Shown: positions 7,869 to 17,271 of the stretch, in pieces
Position numbering within the stretch: the stretch's first letter is position 1
Layout of the letters: each line of letters opens with the position of its first letter
Assembly: GCA_001464275.1 (NCBI GenBank)
Contig: LNFL01000173.1
Coordinates: forward strand, 1 to 50,378
From: Actinobacteria bacterium Ga0077560
GTDB taxonomy: Bacteria > Actinomycetota > Thermoleophilia > Miltoncostaeales > Miltoncostaeaceae
DNA length: 50,378 bases
Reading direction: 5' to 3'
Position numbers and translations under genes: made by a program
The notes under the pieces: generated by a model
The model's input: the letters and a program-made list of their open reading frames with translations, nothing else
Told to the model about the DNA's origin: nothing
The model's database searches: none

Positions 7869-8349
7869 CGCAAACGGATCCCCCCTCACCCAGGACGAGC
7901 TCGCCGCCTGGCGCGGCTTCCTGCGGGTGCACGCCCGCCTGATCGCCGAGCTCGATGAGGAGTTGCAGCGAACCGAGGGCCTGACGGCGTCGGCCTACGA
8001 GGTGCTCATCCTGCTGGCCGACGCGCCGGAGCAGCGCATGCGGATCTCGGAGATCTCGGCCAGGACGGTGCTGTCGCTGTCGGGCGTGAGCCGCCTGGTG
8101 GACCGCCTGGTCCGGGAGGGGCTGGTCGAGAAGGTCCCGTGCCCGGCCGACCGGCGCGGCGCCAACGCCGTGCTCACGCCCGAGGCGCTGGCGCGGCTGT
8201 CCACCGCCCGCGTCACGCACCGCGCAGGCGTGCGCGCCCGCTTCCTCGACCAGCTCAGCCCCGGGGAGATCTCGGTGCTCGGCGAGGTGTGGCGGCGGCT
8301 GGGATCCGGGGAGGGCGAGACCTCGTCCGAGGGCGCGACCGGCCCGTGA
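7852..8349 (+). CDS. MarR-family transcriptional regulator
   Basis: A 165-residue winged-helix repressor. A dimerisation helix (ELAAWRGFLRVHARL) is followed by the helix-turn-helix (MRISEISARTVLSLSGVSRLVDRLVREGLV), the wing (CPADRRGANAVLT) and a C-terminal dimer helix. The start is TTG 7852, preceded by AAGGAG 5 nt upstream; no ATG or GTG fits the N-terminus. It is divergent from the dioxygenase-esterase pair, the arrangement expected of a quinone- or redox-sensing repressor that controls its neighbours and itself. One Cys (VPCPADRR) lies in the wing and could sense electrophiles; that is inference. Confidence 0.9.
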   Translation: MRTQSNANGSPLTQDELAAWRGFLRVHARLIAELDEELQRTEGLTASAYEVLILLADAPEQRMRISEISARTVLSLSGVSRLVDRLVREGLVEKVPCPADRRGANAVLTPEALARLSTARVTHRAGVRARFLDQLSPGEISVLGEVWRRLGSGEGETSSEGATGP

Positions 8350-8350
8350 G

Positions 8351-8674
8351 CTACGCGCGCCACTCCCGGGCGGCGACCGGCGAGAAGCGGTAGGGGCTCA
8401 CCGCGTCCGCGTGCTCACCGCGGACGACCCTTCCCATGCGGCGCAGGTTCTCGTGTGCGGCGTCCCAGCCCGCGGCCCGCTCCTGCTCGATCCGGTCGCG
8501 CAGCACCTCGTAGGCGCGGCGCCCGTCGATGAACCGCTCCGCGGCGGAGGGGTCGCCGGGGCGGCGGTCCGGGTGGTGCTCGCGGGCGAACCGGCGCCAG
8601 GCGCCCGAGAGCTCCGCGTCGGTGAGCCGAGGCGAGGTGATGCCGAGGGTGCGAACTGCGCCGGTGACGTCCAT
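8351..8674 (-). CDS. J-domain (DnaJ-like) protein
   Basis: A 107-residue protein with a J domain over about residues 5-65 (TLGITSPRLTDAELSGAWRR, then the invariant HPD motif in HHPDRR). The rest is short and basic, with no Gly/Phe or zinc domain, so it is a type III J protein that would stimulate a DnaK ATPase for a specific client. ATG 8674 is preferred to TTG 8683; neither has a clear ribosome site. The stop is one base from the convergent MarR stop. Confidence 0.8.
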   Translation of the reverse strand: MDVTGAVRTLGITSPRLTDAELSGAWRRFAREHHPDRRPGDPSAAERFIDGRRAYEVLRDRIEQERAAGWDAAHENLRRMGRVVRGEHADAVSPYRFSPVAAREWRA

Positions 8675-8779
8675 GGACGCCAAGGTAGGGCCGGCGCGGC
8701 ATCGCGGTCACCCCGCGCGAGGGGGGGCCGTTCCGATGGGCCACGCGCGCCGGGCACCCCCCGGCCGGGGAGGACCGTC

Positions 8780-10513
8780 CTAGGAGACGGTGCGCATCAG
8801 CTCGTCGATCGTGGTCTGCCCGGCCAGCACCTTGCGCAGCCCGTCCTCGCGGAGGGTGATCATCCCCTCGCGGCGGGCCTGCCGCCGGATCTCCTCCGAC
8901 GACGCGCGCTGCACGGTCAGCGACTCGATCTTCTCGCTGTTCACCAGCATCTCGTACACGCCCAGCCGCCCCTGGTAGCCGGAGCCGCCGCACTTCTCGC
9001 AGCCCTCGGCACGGGGAACGGTGATGGGGTCGGGCAGCCCGTCCGGGATGTCGCCGTCGCCGAGGATGTCCCGGAGCTCGGCCAGCGACATCTCCTCGCC
9101 CACGCGGCAGTGCTGGCAGATGCGGCGCGCCAGGCGCTGGGCCAGGATGCCGAGCACCGCGCTCGCCGACAGGAACGGCTCGATGCCCATCTCGGTGAGA
9201 CGCGTCATGGCGCTCGCCGAGTCGTTGGTGTGGAGGGTGGCGAGCACGAGGTGGCCGGTGAGGGCCGCCTCCATGGCGATCTGGGCGGTCTCGCCGTCGC
9301 GGATCTCACCGATCATCACGCAGTCCGGGTCGCACCGCAGGATCGAGCGCAGGCCGGCGGCGAAGGTGACCTTCGCCTTGTGGTTCACCTGCATCTGGTT
9401 CACGCCGTTCAGGCGGTACTCCACCGGGTCCTCGACCGTGATGATCTTGCGGTCGGGCGTGTTGAGCACGTTCAGGGTGCCGTAGAGCGTCGTGGACTTG
9501 CCGGAGCCGGTGGGGCCGGTCACCAGCAGGGCGCCGTACGGCTTGCGGTAGCAGCGCTCCCAGGCGGAGAGGGTCTCGGGCTGGAAGCCCAGCGTCGCCA
9601 GGTCGAGCAGCACGTTGCTGCGGTCCAGGATGCGGATGACCACGCTCTCGCCGTGCACGGTGGGCAGCGTCGCGACGCGCAGGTCCAGGTGCTTGCCGTG
9701 CAGGATGAGGCCCACGCGGCCGTCCTGGGGGCGCCGGCGCTCGGCGATGTCGATCTCGGCCATGATCTTGATGCGGCTCACCACGCCACGGGCCAGCTTG
9801 AGCGGCACCGATGCCACCTGGCGCAGCACGCCGTCGATGCGGAAGCGCACGGCCATCTCGTTCGGCTGCGGCTCGAAGTGCACGTCGGAGGCGCCGGCGT
9901 CGATCGCGCGCACGATCACCGAGTTCACCAGCCGCACCACCGGGGCGTCGTCACCCGCCGCGCGCAGCTCGTTGACGGAGGACCCCTCGCCGTAGCCCTC
10001 CTCGTCGGAGGACTCCTCCACCATCTCGGCGACGAACTCCTCCATCGTCGAGTGCTTGTTGAGGAGGGCCGCGATCTCCTCGGGGAGGGCCAGCACGGGG
10101 CGGATGTCCCGTCCCGCGATCATTCGCAGGTCGTCGATGGCCACGACGTTCTGCGGGTCGGACATGGCGACCTCGAGCCGCCCCTCCGCGTCGACGCGCA
10201 GCGGCACCGCCGAGTAGCGGCGCTGGCTGCGGGCATCGATCAGCTCGATGACCTCGGGGTCCGGGTCGGAGAGCCGCGCGCGCTCCACGCCCAGGCGCTG
10301 GGCCAGCGCGAGCGCCATCTGCTCGCCCGTGACCTTGCCGTGCGCCAGCAGGATCTCGCCGAGCCTGCGCCCGTCGGCCTTCTGTTCCTGCAGCGCCCAC
10401 TCCAGGTCCCCGGCGCCGAGGGCGCCCATGCGGACGAGCAGGTCGCCCAGCCTGGGGAGCCGGCGGGGATCACCCGCTCCGGATGTGTGCTGCGGGCTTG
10501 CGCTGGTGGTCAC
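8780..10513 (-). CDS. PilB/GspE-type secretion or pilus assembly ATPase
   Basis: A 577-residue hexameric ATPase that powers type IV pilus extension or type II secretion. An MshEN/T2SSE-N domain (LGDLLVRMGALG... LGEILLAHGKV) leads to the ATPase core with Walker A GPTGSGKST, Walker B DCVMIGEIRD, the His box ATLHTNDSA and a tetracysteine zinc site (CQHC ... CEKCGGSGYQG). The start is probably GTG 10513, since longer frames would run into infA. No other pilus or secretion gene is in the window, so the gene is isolated from its machine here. It is divergent from infA. Confidence 0.93.
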   Translation of the reverse strand: MTTSASPQHTSGAGDPRRLPRLGDLLVRMGALGAGDLEWALQEQKADGRRLGEILLAHGKVTGEQMALALAQRLGVERARLSDPDPEVIELIDARSQRRYSAVPLRVDAEGRLEVAMSDPQNVVAIDDLRMIAGRDIRPVLALPEEIAALLNKHSTMEEFVAEMVEESSDEEGYGEGSSVNELRAAGDDAPVVRLVNSVIVRAIDAGASDVHFEPQPNEMAVRFRIDGVLRQVASVPLKLARGVVSRIKIMAEIDIAERRRPQDGRVGLILHGKHLDLRVATLPTVHGESVVIRILDRSNVLLDLATLGFQPETLSAWERCYRKPYGALLVTGPTGSGKSTTLYGTLNVLNTPDRKIITVEDPVEYRLNGVNQMQVNHKAKVTFAAGLRSILRCDPDCVMIGEIRDGETAQIAMEAALTGHLVLATLHTNDSASAMTRLTEMGIEPFLSASAVLGILAQRLARRICQHCRVGEEMSLAELRDILGDGDIPDGLPDPITVPRAEGCEKCGGSGYQGRLGVYEMLVNSEKIESLTVQRASSEEIRRQARREGMITLREDGLRKVLAGQTTIDELMRTVS

Positions 10514-10633
10514 GCGTATTCCGGTCGACGAGGAAGCGGCTCTCTCACCATCGTCCCCTCGCCGCGCGAGTTGAGCGTGCGGGGATGCGCCCCGGTCGGC
10601 TAGCCTAGGAGGGAATGCCTGTCGCCGGCGCCC

Positions 10634-10891
10634 ATGGCGCGCGGCCCGATTCAAGGAGACGTTCCCACGGCGAAGCAGAAGGAAGAGGCCATCGAGGTGG
10701 AGGGCGAGGTCACCGAGGCCCTCCCGAACACCATGTTCCGCGTCGTGCTCGACAACGACCACGAGGTCCTGGCCCACATGGCGGGCCGCATGCGCCGCTA
10801 CCGCATCCGGATCAATCCGGGCGATCGCGTGCGCGTCGAGCTGTCGCCGTACGACCTGTCGCGCGGCCGCATCGTCTACCGCGAGAAGTAG
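10634..10891 (+). CDS. infA: Translation initiation factor IF-1
   Basis: IF-1 is a single OB-fold protein that blocks the ribosomal A site during initiation. [38 protein letters not shown] and [16 protein letters not shown] are diagnostic. The coordinates use ATG 10634 (85 residues), but that start has no Shine-Dalgarno at normal spacing and adds 11 residues to the family N-terminus. The sequence [13 protein letters not shown] beginning at ACG 10667 fits the usual MAK... start, gives the normal length (74 residues) and lies 8 nt after AAGGAG (10653-10658). Initiation at ACG is therefore a real possibility. It stands alone, without the usual rpmJ-rpsM neighbours. Confidence 0.95.
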   Translation: MARGPIQGDVPTAKQKEEAIEVEGEVTEALPNTMFRVVLDNDHEVLAHMAGRMRRYRIRINPGDRVRVELSPYDLSRGRIVYREK

Positions 10892-10919
10892 GCGGGCCGG
10901 CCTGCGCCGGCTCGCCCGC
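10892..10919. terminator. Candidate hairpin between convergent genes
   Basis: GCGGGC (10892-10897) pairs with GCCCGC (10914-10919), with an inner CCGG/CCGG pairing and a small bulge. It lies between the convergent infA and thioredoxin genes and could serve both. No T-tract. Confidence 0.45.
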
Positions 10920-10924
10920 TCGAC

Positions 10925-11668
10925 CTAGTACAGGGCCTGCGCCAGGCGCTTCCGGAAGCGCACGGTGAGCGGGTGGTGCTCCCCGAGGTCCCCGAAGGCC
11001 CCGACCATCACCGCCCGCAGGTCGTCCCTCAGCTCCGGCTGGGAGCCCGACGCGCGCACCGCGTCGAGGAGGTGCGTCAGCGCCTGCTCGATGCGTCCGC
11101 CGTGCAGGGCGTCCAGGCCCGCGACCACGTCCGGCATCTCCACGCCGGCCACGCGGACGCGCGCCAGCATGCCCGCGGCGGCGGGGTCGAACGAGACCGG
11201 GTCGAGGATGTCGCGGATCTCGTCGGTGCGGCCGTCGGCCAGCAGCAGGCGGGCGAGGGCCAGCCGCGCCTCGGTGTGACCGGCGTCCAGGACGATCGCC
11301 TCGCGCAGCGACGCCTCGTCACCGAGGGCCACCAGGCGGTCGGCCTTGGTGGGCACCAGGCGGTTCACGAACGAGTCGACGCTGGGGCCCGGCTGCATCC
11401 CGGTGAACTCGTCCACCGGGCGGCCGCCCTTGAAGGCGGCCACGAACGGGATGCTCTGCACCCGGTACTCGCGTGCCAGCGCCGGGTTCTCGTCGATGTT
11501 GACCTTCGCCAGCAGCACCTCGTCGCCGTGCCGCTCGACGGCGGCCTCCAGCAGGGGGGCGAGCTGCCGGCACGGACCGCACCAGGGCGCCCAGAAGTCC
11601 ACGACGACGGGGACGTCGTGCGACCGCTCGATCACGTCCTGCTGGAAGGTCGCGTCCGTCGTGTCCAT
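10925..11668 (-). CDS. Thioredoxin-TPR protein, CnoX/YbbN-like
   Basis: A 247-residue cytoplasmic protein. The N-terminal thioredoxin domain has WCGPC with both cysteines (30 and 33) and the cis-Pro loop SIPFVAAF. From about residue 110 come helical TPR-like repeats (ASLREAIVLDAGHTEARLALARLLL ... IEQALTHLLDAV). The layout matches CnoX/YbbN, a holdase that protects clients from oxidation and works with GroEL and DnaK. E. coli CnoX lacks a canonical CGPC, whereas this protein keeps it and may be an active oxidoreductase. The ATG follows a GGAGG-like site. Confidence 0.88.
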   Translation of the reverse strand: MDTTDATFQQDVIERSHDVPVVVDFWAPWCGPCRQLAPLLEAAVERHGDEVLLAKVNIDENPALAREYRVQSIPFVAAFKGGRPVDEFTGMQPGPSVDSFVNRLVPTKADRLVALGDEASLREAIVLDAGHTEARLALARLLLADGRTDEIRDILDPVSFDPAAAGMLARVRVAGVEMPDVVAGLDALHGGRIEQALTHLLDAVRASGSQPELRDDLRAVMVGAFGDLGEHHPLTVRFRKRLAQALY

Positions 11669-11758
11669 GTGAGCCTCCTCCCGCCGCCGGTCCGCGCCTC
11701 ACGGTAGCGAAGCGCGGGCCGGCGCGTCCGCACAGGGGGACGCGCCCGGGTCGCCGCC

Positions 11759-11977
11759 TCAGTCGCCCTTCGGCGGGCGACAGTGCGGACAGGGCGACCA
11801 GTGGTGCGACAGGTACCGCCAGGGACCGCGCACGACCGCGCGGACCCCCTCGCGTTCACGCGCCGCCTGGGGGCACTCCATGCGGTGATAGTTCGTCCAC
11901 CCGCCTTCGCTGCGGCGGGCCACCCAGCCCTCTCGGGCGCCATCACGCGACCGGGGCTCGTAGCTCATCGTTCCCAT
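11759..11977 (-). CDS. Small Cys/His protein, probable zinc-binding domain
   Basis: A 72-residue protein. The ATG at 11977 is preceded by GAGGAGG 5-6 nt upstream, good support for a real gene. It contains YHRMECPQA and PWRYLSHHWSPCPHCRPP, a His/Cys pattern (H..C ... C..C) resembling the small Ada-like zinc modules found at the ends of many bacterial proteins (YH...C ... PC..C.P). It has no other domain and no signal peptide. The function is unknown; DNA or protein binding is a guess from the fold type. Confidence 0.65.
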   Translation of the reverse strand: MGTMSYEPRSRDGAREGWVARRSEGGWTNYHRMECPQAAREREGVRAVVRGPWRYLSHHWSPCPHCRPPKGD

Positions 11978-12111
11978 GCACCCCTCCTCGGGGCTCGCGA
12001 CGCGCCTCGGACCGCGGGCCGCGTGCTGCTCGTTGCCTATTCGGTTCCGATTCGACGGTAGCGCGCCTCGGCTTGAGCGCAGGGGACACCGGGTTCGTTA
12101 CCCTCCCCGCC

Positions 12112-13794
<1,683 letters not shown>

Positions 13795-13815
13795 ATCGCC
13801 GTGTCCATGGGGTTT

Positions 13816-13837
13816 CCCGGGGTGTGACGCCCCCGGG
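13816..13837. terminator. Weak hairpin after ettA
   Basis: CCCGGGG (13816-13822) pairs with CCCCGGG (13831-13837), loop 8 nt, 21 bases after the ettA stop. A short stem without a T-tract. Confidence 0.4.
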
Positions 13838-13863
13838 TCCCCAGGACCGCCGCCGCAGGACCC

Positions 13864-13875
13864 ATACCCGGGTAT
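13864..13875. promoter_or_regulatory. 12-bp palindrome upstream of DUF11 array
   Basis: ATACCCGGGTAT is a perfect palindrome 142 bp before the first gene of the DUF11 array. It could be an operator or chance in GC-rich DNA. No promoter boxes could be fixed nearby. Confidence 0.3.
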
Positions 13876-14017
13876 AGGCCCCGGCCATCCTCATGGCCGG
13901 TCACCGCGGAACCCGTTTGCCGCACCATCGTTGTTGCCCGACCGGCACGGAAGCCGTCGCCGGAACCGCCACCACCCAGGGGCCGGGCGCACGGACGCAA
14001 CGACGAAAGGTTCCGGC

Positions 14018-15256
14018 ATGAAGATCTCTCTCCGCCGCACGCTCGCCTCCGCCGCCCTCCCCCTCGCGATCGGCGCCCTGGCGCTCACGCCGTCGGCGAT
14101 GGCCGCCACGGACACCAACCTGTCCATCGCGATGACGGGTCCCTCCGCGATCGCCGCCGGCGAGAACGGCACCTGGACGATCACGGTGACCAACGCCGGC
14201 ACCGACTGGGTGATGGCCTCCCGGATCGTGGTCGACAACGTCACGTTCGCCCGCTCCGGCCTCACCCCGGACAGCCTGCCGGCCGACGGCTGGCTCGCCC
14301 CGGGCGCCAGCCTCACCTACACCGAGCGCGGCCGCTTCGGGATGGACATCTGCGGCGACAAGAAGGACGCGCAGATGGAGGCGACGGTCCGCCTCTCCAA
14401 GGGCACCGAGACCAGCACGGCCGACAACGCCGCGGCCTGGACCTCCCGGGCGCTGTCCTGCCGCGCGGACCTCGGCATCGTCAAGACCGCCGACAAGGCG
14501 ACCTACCTGCCGGGCGAGACGATGACCTGGAGCATGGTCGTCACCAACCACGGCACGGTCGGCATGCCGATGTCCGACGTCGCCGTCAGCGACCCGATGC
14601 TCGCGGACATGGCGGCCGTCGACGCCCCGGCCGACGGCTGGCTCGACCCCGGCGCCTCGGTCACCTACCGCGGCAGCAACGTCGCCACCGCCGAGCAGTG
14701 CGGCGCGGTCACCAACACCGCCTACGTCTCGATGGGCGGCTACGCCGGGCTCCCCGACGTGAACCCGGGCAACGACAGCGCGTCCGCGACGGCGATGGTC
14801 GCCGGCGGCGCCTGTGACCCGGTCGTCACCCCGCCGCAGGTCCTGCCGGCCACCAAGCCCGCGATCATCTGCCCGGCCACCCGCCTGGGCGTCACCATCG
14901 ACGCACCGAAGGGCGCGATCGCCGGCCAGATCCTGCGGATCCGGGTGACCGGCCGCAACATCGGCCGCAACGTGGCCCGCTCGGCCCGCCTGCAGTACCG
15001 GGTCCCCTCCGGGGCCGCTCTGGTGGGCACGCCGGCCGGCACCACCCTGCGCTCCGGCATCCTCACCGTGAACCTCGGCAACCTCGCCGCCGGCGCGGTG
15101 CGGAACCTGCGGGTCACCCTCACCCTGGACCGCACGGCCGGCTCGCGGACGCACCGCGCCAGCCTGAAGGCCGGATGCGCGGTGGCCGCCAGCCGCCTCG
15201 CCGCCACGCGGGTCGCCCCGGTGCAGGGCGGTGCCACCCCGGCCGTCACCGGCTGA
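14018..15256 (+). CDS. Secreted DUF11 paralogue 1 of array, VTG tail
   Basis: A 412-residue exported protein. The ATG has GAAAGG 7 nt upstream. The signal peptide runs to about residue 30 (AMAA). Two DUF11-like beta-sandwich domains follow (about 31-150 and 151-270), each with the phrase PADGWL.PGAS.TY and a pair of Cys that may form disulfides (DICGDK/ALSC; EQCGAV/GACDP). A Pro-rich linker leads to the C-terminal DUF11-like domain (CPATRLGVTI ... YRVPSGAALVGTPAGTTLRSGILTV). The last residues are TPAVTG. There is no LPXTG or membrane tail. It lacks the YFGYDN module of its neighbours. Probably a cell-surface structural protein; function unknown. Confidence 0.83.
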   Translation: MKISLRRTLASAALPLAIGALALTPSAMAATDTNLSIAMTGPSAIAAGENGTWTITVTNAGTDWVMASRIVVDNVTFARSGLTPDSLPADGWLAPGASLTYTERGRFGMDICGDKKDAQMEATVRLSKGTETSTADNAAAWTSRALSCRADLGIVKTADKATYLPGETMTWSMVVTNHGTVGMPMSDVAVSDPMLADMAAVDAPADGWLDPGASVTYRGSNVATAEQCGAVTNTAYVSMGGYAGLPDVNPGNDSASATAMVAGGACDPVVTPPQVLPATKPAIICPATRLGVTIDAPKGAIAGQILRIRVTGRNIGRNVARSARLQYRVPSGAALVGTPAGTTLRSGILTVNLGNLAAGAVRNLRVTLTLDRTAGSRTHRASLKAGCAVAASRLAATRVAPVQGGATPAVTG

Positions 15257-15284
15257 CCACCGGACGCGGGACCGTCGTTCCAGC

Positions 15285-15310
15285 GGGGCCGGGTCTCACG
15301 ACCCGGCCCC
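15285..15310 (+). terminator. Terminator hairpin after DUF11 paralogue 1
   Basis: GGGGCCGGGT (15285-15294) pairs perfectly with ACCCGGCCCC (15301-15310), loop CTCACG, 29 bases after the stop codon. Confidence 0.65.
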
Positions 15311-15465
15311 GTCCGTGCGTCCCGTCCGAGCGGACGGCGTCCGCGCCGCCCATTCGCAGGGCGACGAACCTGCGAGAAAGTGTATGAATCTTCCACCGTG
15401 ACGGACGAAATCGATCGTTCGTCGCCCCCGCTGCCGCCCCGAACATGCGGACACAAGGAAGATCC

Positions 15466-17028
15466 ATGACGCACCCCCCGCGCGCCCGCCGGCTCCTGCC
15501 GGTGATCCCCGTCGCGGCCGCCGCGCTCGCGCTGGCGCCCTCTGCCATCTCGGCCCCCGTCGTGCCGGTCGCCGAGTGCGTCCTCCCCGGCGCCGCCGGC
15601 CTCACGGCCTACTTCGGGTACGACAACCCCGGCGACGCGGTCACCGTCCCCGTCGGGCCGTCGAACATCGTCACCCCGCCGCCACCGGACCGCGGCCAGC
15701 CCACCACGCTGCTGGCCGGGCGCCAGCGGGGCGTCTTCGCCGCCGCGATCGATCCGGCCGTGGGGACCGCGTCCTGGCTCCTGGACGCCGACCCGGCCGC
15801 CGCCCCCAGGGTGGGCACCGCCCGCACCACGACGCCGCGGTGCCTGCCGAACCTGCGGCTCGCGATGCAGGGCCCGCCCACGCTCACGGGCGGCGAGCTG
15901 GTGACCTGGACCATCACGCTCACCAACGAGGGCTACCCGGACATCGCCGACGCGATCGAGCCGTCGCTCGGGGTGCCGGTGAGCGACATCACCGTGGACG
16001 TGCCGGGCTGGGGGCGCTTCGACCTGGATCCCGAGGCCGTGCCGGCCGACGGCCTGCTGCGCACCGGACAGGCGCTCACCTATCGCTGGAGCGGCCGCTT
16101 CGGCACCGAGATCTGCGTGGACAAGACCCAGGAGACCGTGGAGGCCGTCGCCCGCATCGCCGGGATCACCCAGCGCGACACCGCCGACGACACCGCCACG
16201 GCGACCTCCCGCGTGGTGCCCTGCCTGACGGACCTGGCGGTGACCAAGTCGGCGAGCGTCGCGGGGGCCGCCCCGGGCGACACGGTCACCTGGACCGTGG
16301 GCGTCGTGAACGCCGGCGCCACCGGCGTGCGCATCGCCGACATCACGGTGACCGACCCGCGCATCCCGGCCCTGGCGCCCGTCGACCCGCCGGCCGACGG
16401 CTGGCTGCAGCCGGGCGCCACCCTCAGCTACCGCGGCACGATGACCGCCGAGGCGTGCGGGGTGCTGGAGAACACCGCGAGCGTCGCCATCGCCGCGACC
16501 TTCGGCGCACCCGATCGCAACGCGGTGAACGACACCGTGACCGCGTCGATCCCGGTGGACCGGGGGACCTGCGCGCCGCCCGCCCCCGCGCCCGTCCCGG
16601 TGGTCCCGCCGCCGGCGCCGCCGAGCGTCCCCGTGCTGAACTGCCCCGCCACCCGCCTGGGCCTGCGGATCGCCGCGGCCGGGCGCGCGCAGGCCGGGGC
16701 ACGGCTCCCGGTCACGATCACGGTCCGCAACACCGGCCGCGCCGCCGCCCGCGGGGGCGTGCTGCGGTACCGCATCCCGTCGGGTGCGTCCCTGGCCGTC
16801 GCGCCGTCGGGGGTCACGCTCCGCGGCGGCGTGGTGCGGGTCCCGGTGGGGGAGCTCACGCCGGGCGCCGCGCGCACGCTGCGCCTGGTGCTGGGCCTCG
16901 ACCGCCGGCAGGGCGGCCGCGTGCACCGCGCAACGGCAACGGCAGGCTGTGCGCTCGCGGCGGGGGCCGTGCGGCGCACCCTGGTCGCCCGCCAGGCACA
17001 GGTGGAGGTGCCCCGGGTCGCGGGCTGA
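15466..17028 (+). CDS. Secreted DUF11 paralogue 2 with YFGYDN module
   Basis: A 520-residue exported protein. ATG 15466 has AAGGAAG just upstream; the earlier ATG at 15445 has no site. After the signal peptide (to about residue 30, SAISA) comes a module of about 90 residues: AECVLPG, AYFGYDNPG, RGQPTTL, GVFAAA, WLLD. It is shared with paralogue 4 but not with 1 or 3. Two DUF11 domains follow (RCLPNLRLAM ... and TDLAVTKSAS ...), then a linker of alternating Pro and Val, and the C-terminal DUF11-like domain (CPATRLGLRI). The end is VEVPRVAG, a variant of the VTG tail. Conserved Cys pairs recur in each domain. It has its own terminator. Function unknown. Confidence 0.83.
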   Translation: MTHPPRARRLLPVIPVAAAALALAPSAISAPVVPVAECVLPGAAGLTAYFGYDNPGDAVTVPVGPSNIVTPPPPDRGQPTTLLAGRQRGVFAAAIDPAVGTASWLLDADPAAAPRVGTARTTTPRCLPNLRLAMQGPPTLTGGELVTWTITLTNEGYPDIADAIEPSLGVPVSDITVDVPGWGRFDLDPEAVPADGLLRTGQALTYRWSGRFGTEICVDKTQETVEAVARIAGITQRDTADDTATATSRVVPCLTDLAVTKSASVAGAAPGDTVTWTVGVVNAGATGVRIADITVTDPRIPALAPVDPPADGWLQPGATLSYRGTMTAEACGVLENTASVAIAATFGAPDRNAVNDTVTASIPVDRGTCAPPAPAPVPVVPPPAPPSVPVLNCPATRLGLRIAAAGRAQAGARLPVTITVRNTGRAAARGGVLRYRIPSGASLAVAPSGVTLRGGVVRVPVGELTPGAARTLRLVLGLDRRQGGRVHRATATAGCALAAGAVRRTLVARQAQVEVPRVAG

Positions 17029-17035
17029 TCGTCCC

Positions 17036-17064
17036 GGGTCCCGCCCGCGGCGCGGGCGGGACCC
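17036..17064 (+). terminator. Terminator hairpin after DUF11 paralogue 2
   Basis: GGGTCCCGCCCGC (17036-17048) pairs perfectly with 17052-17064, loop GGC, 8 bases after the stop. A 13-bp stem. Confidence 0.68.
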
Positions 17065-17165
17065 ACGCCACCGTCATCTTTCGGTAGATTCCCGGGCCGC
17101 GAACCGCCCATCGTCGATCCACGGCGTCCACGCCTGGACCTTCGGTCAGCTTCCTCCTCCCCCGC

Positions 17166-17179
17166 CGTCCATATGGACG
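17166..17179. promoter_or_regulatory. 14-bp palindrome upstream of DUF11 paralogue 3
   Basis: CGTCCATATGGACG is a perfect palindrome 93 bp before the start codon, in a leader of about 200 bp. It may be an operator. It is not repeated upstream of the other array genes. Confidence 0.35.
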
Positions 17180-17271
17180 CCGGTCTGCCCGTGGGCATGA
17201 TGGTTCCAAATCTTCGGAATCGGCGGGTTCACGCCCGCCCGGCGCACCTGGACGAGAAAGGCACACCACCC

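Noticed and set aside
15576..17087. Long frame overlapping DUF11 paralogue 2
   Set aside because: A shadow in another frame with Arg/His/Pro-rich translation; the paralogue in the true frame has signal peptide and domains.
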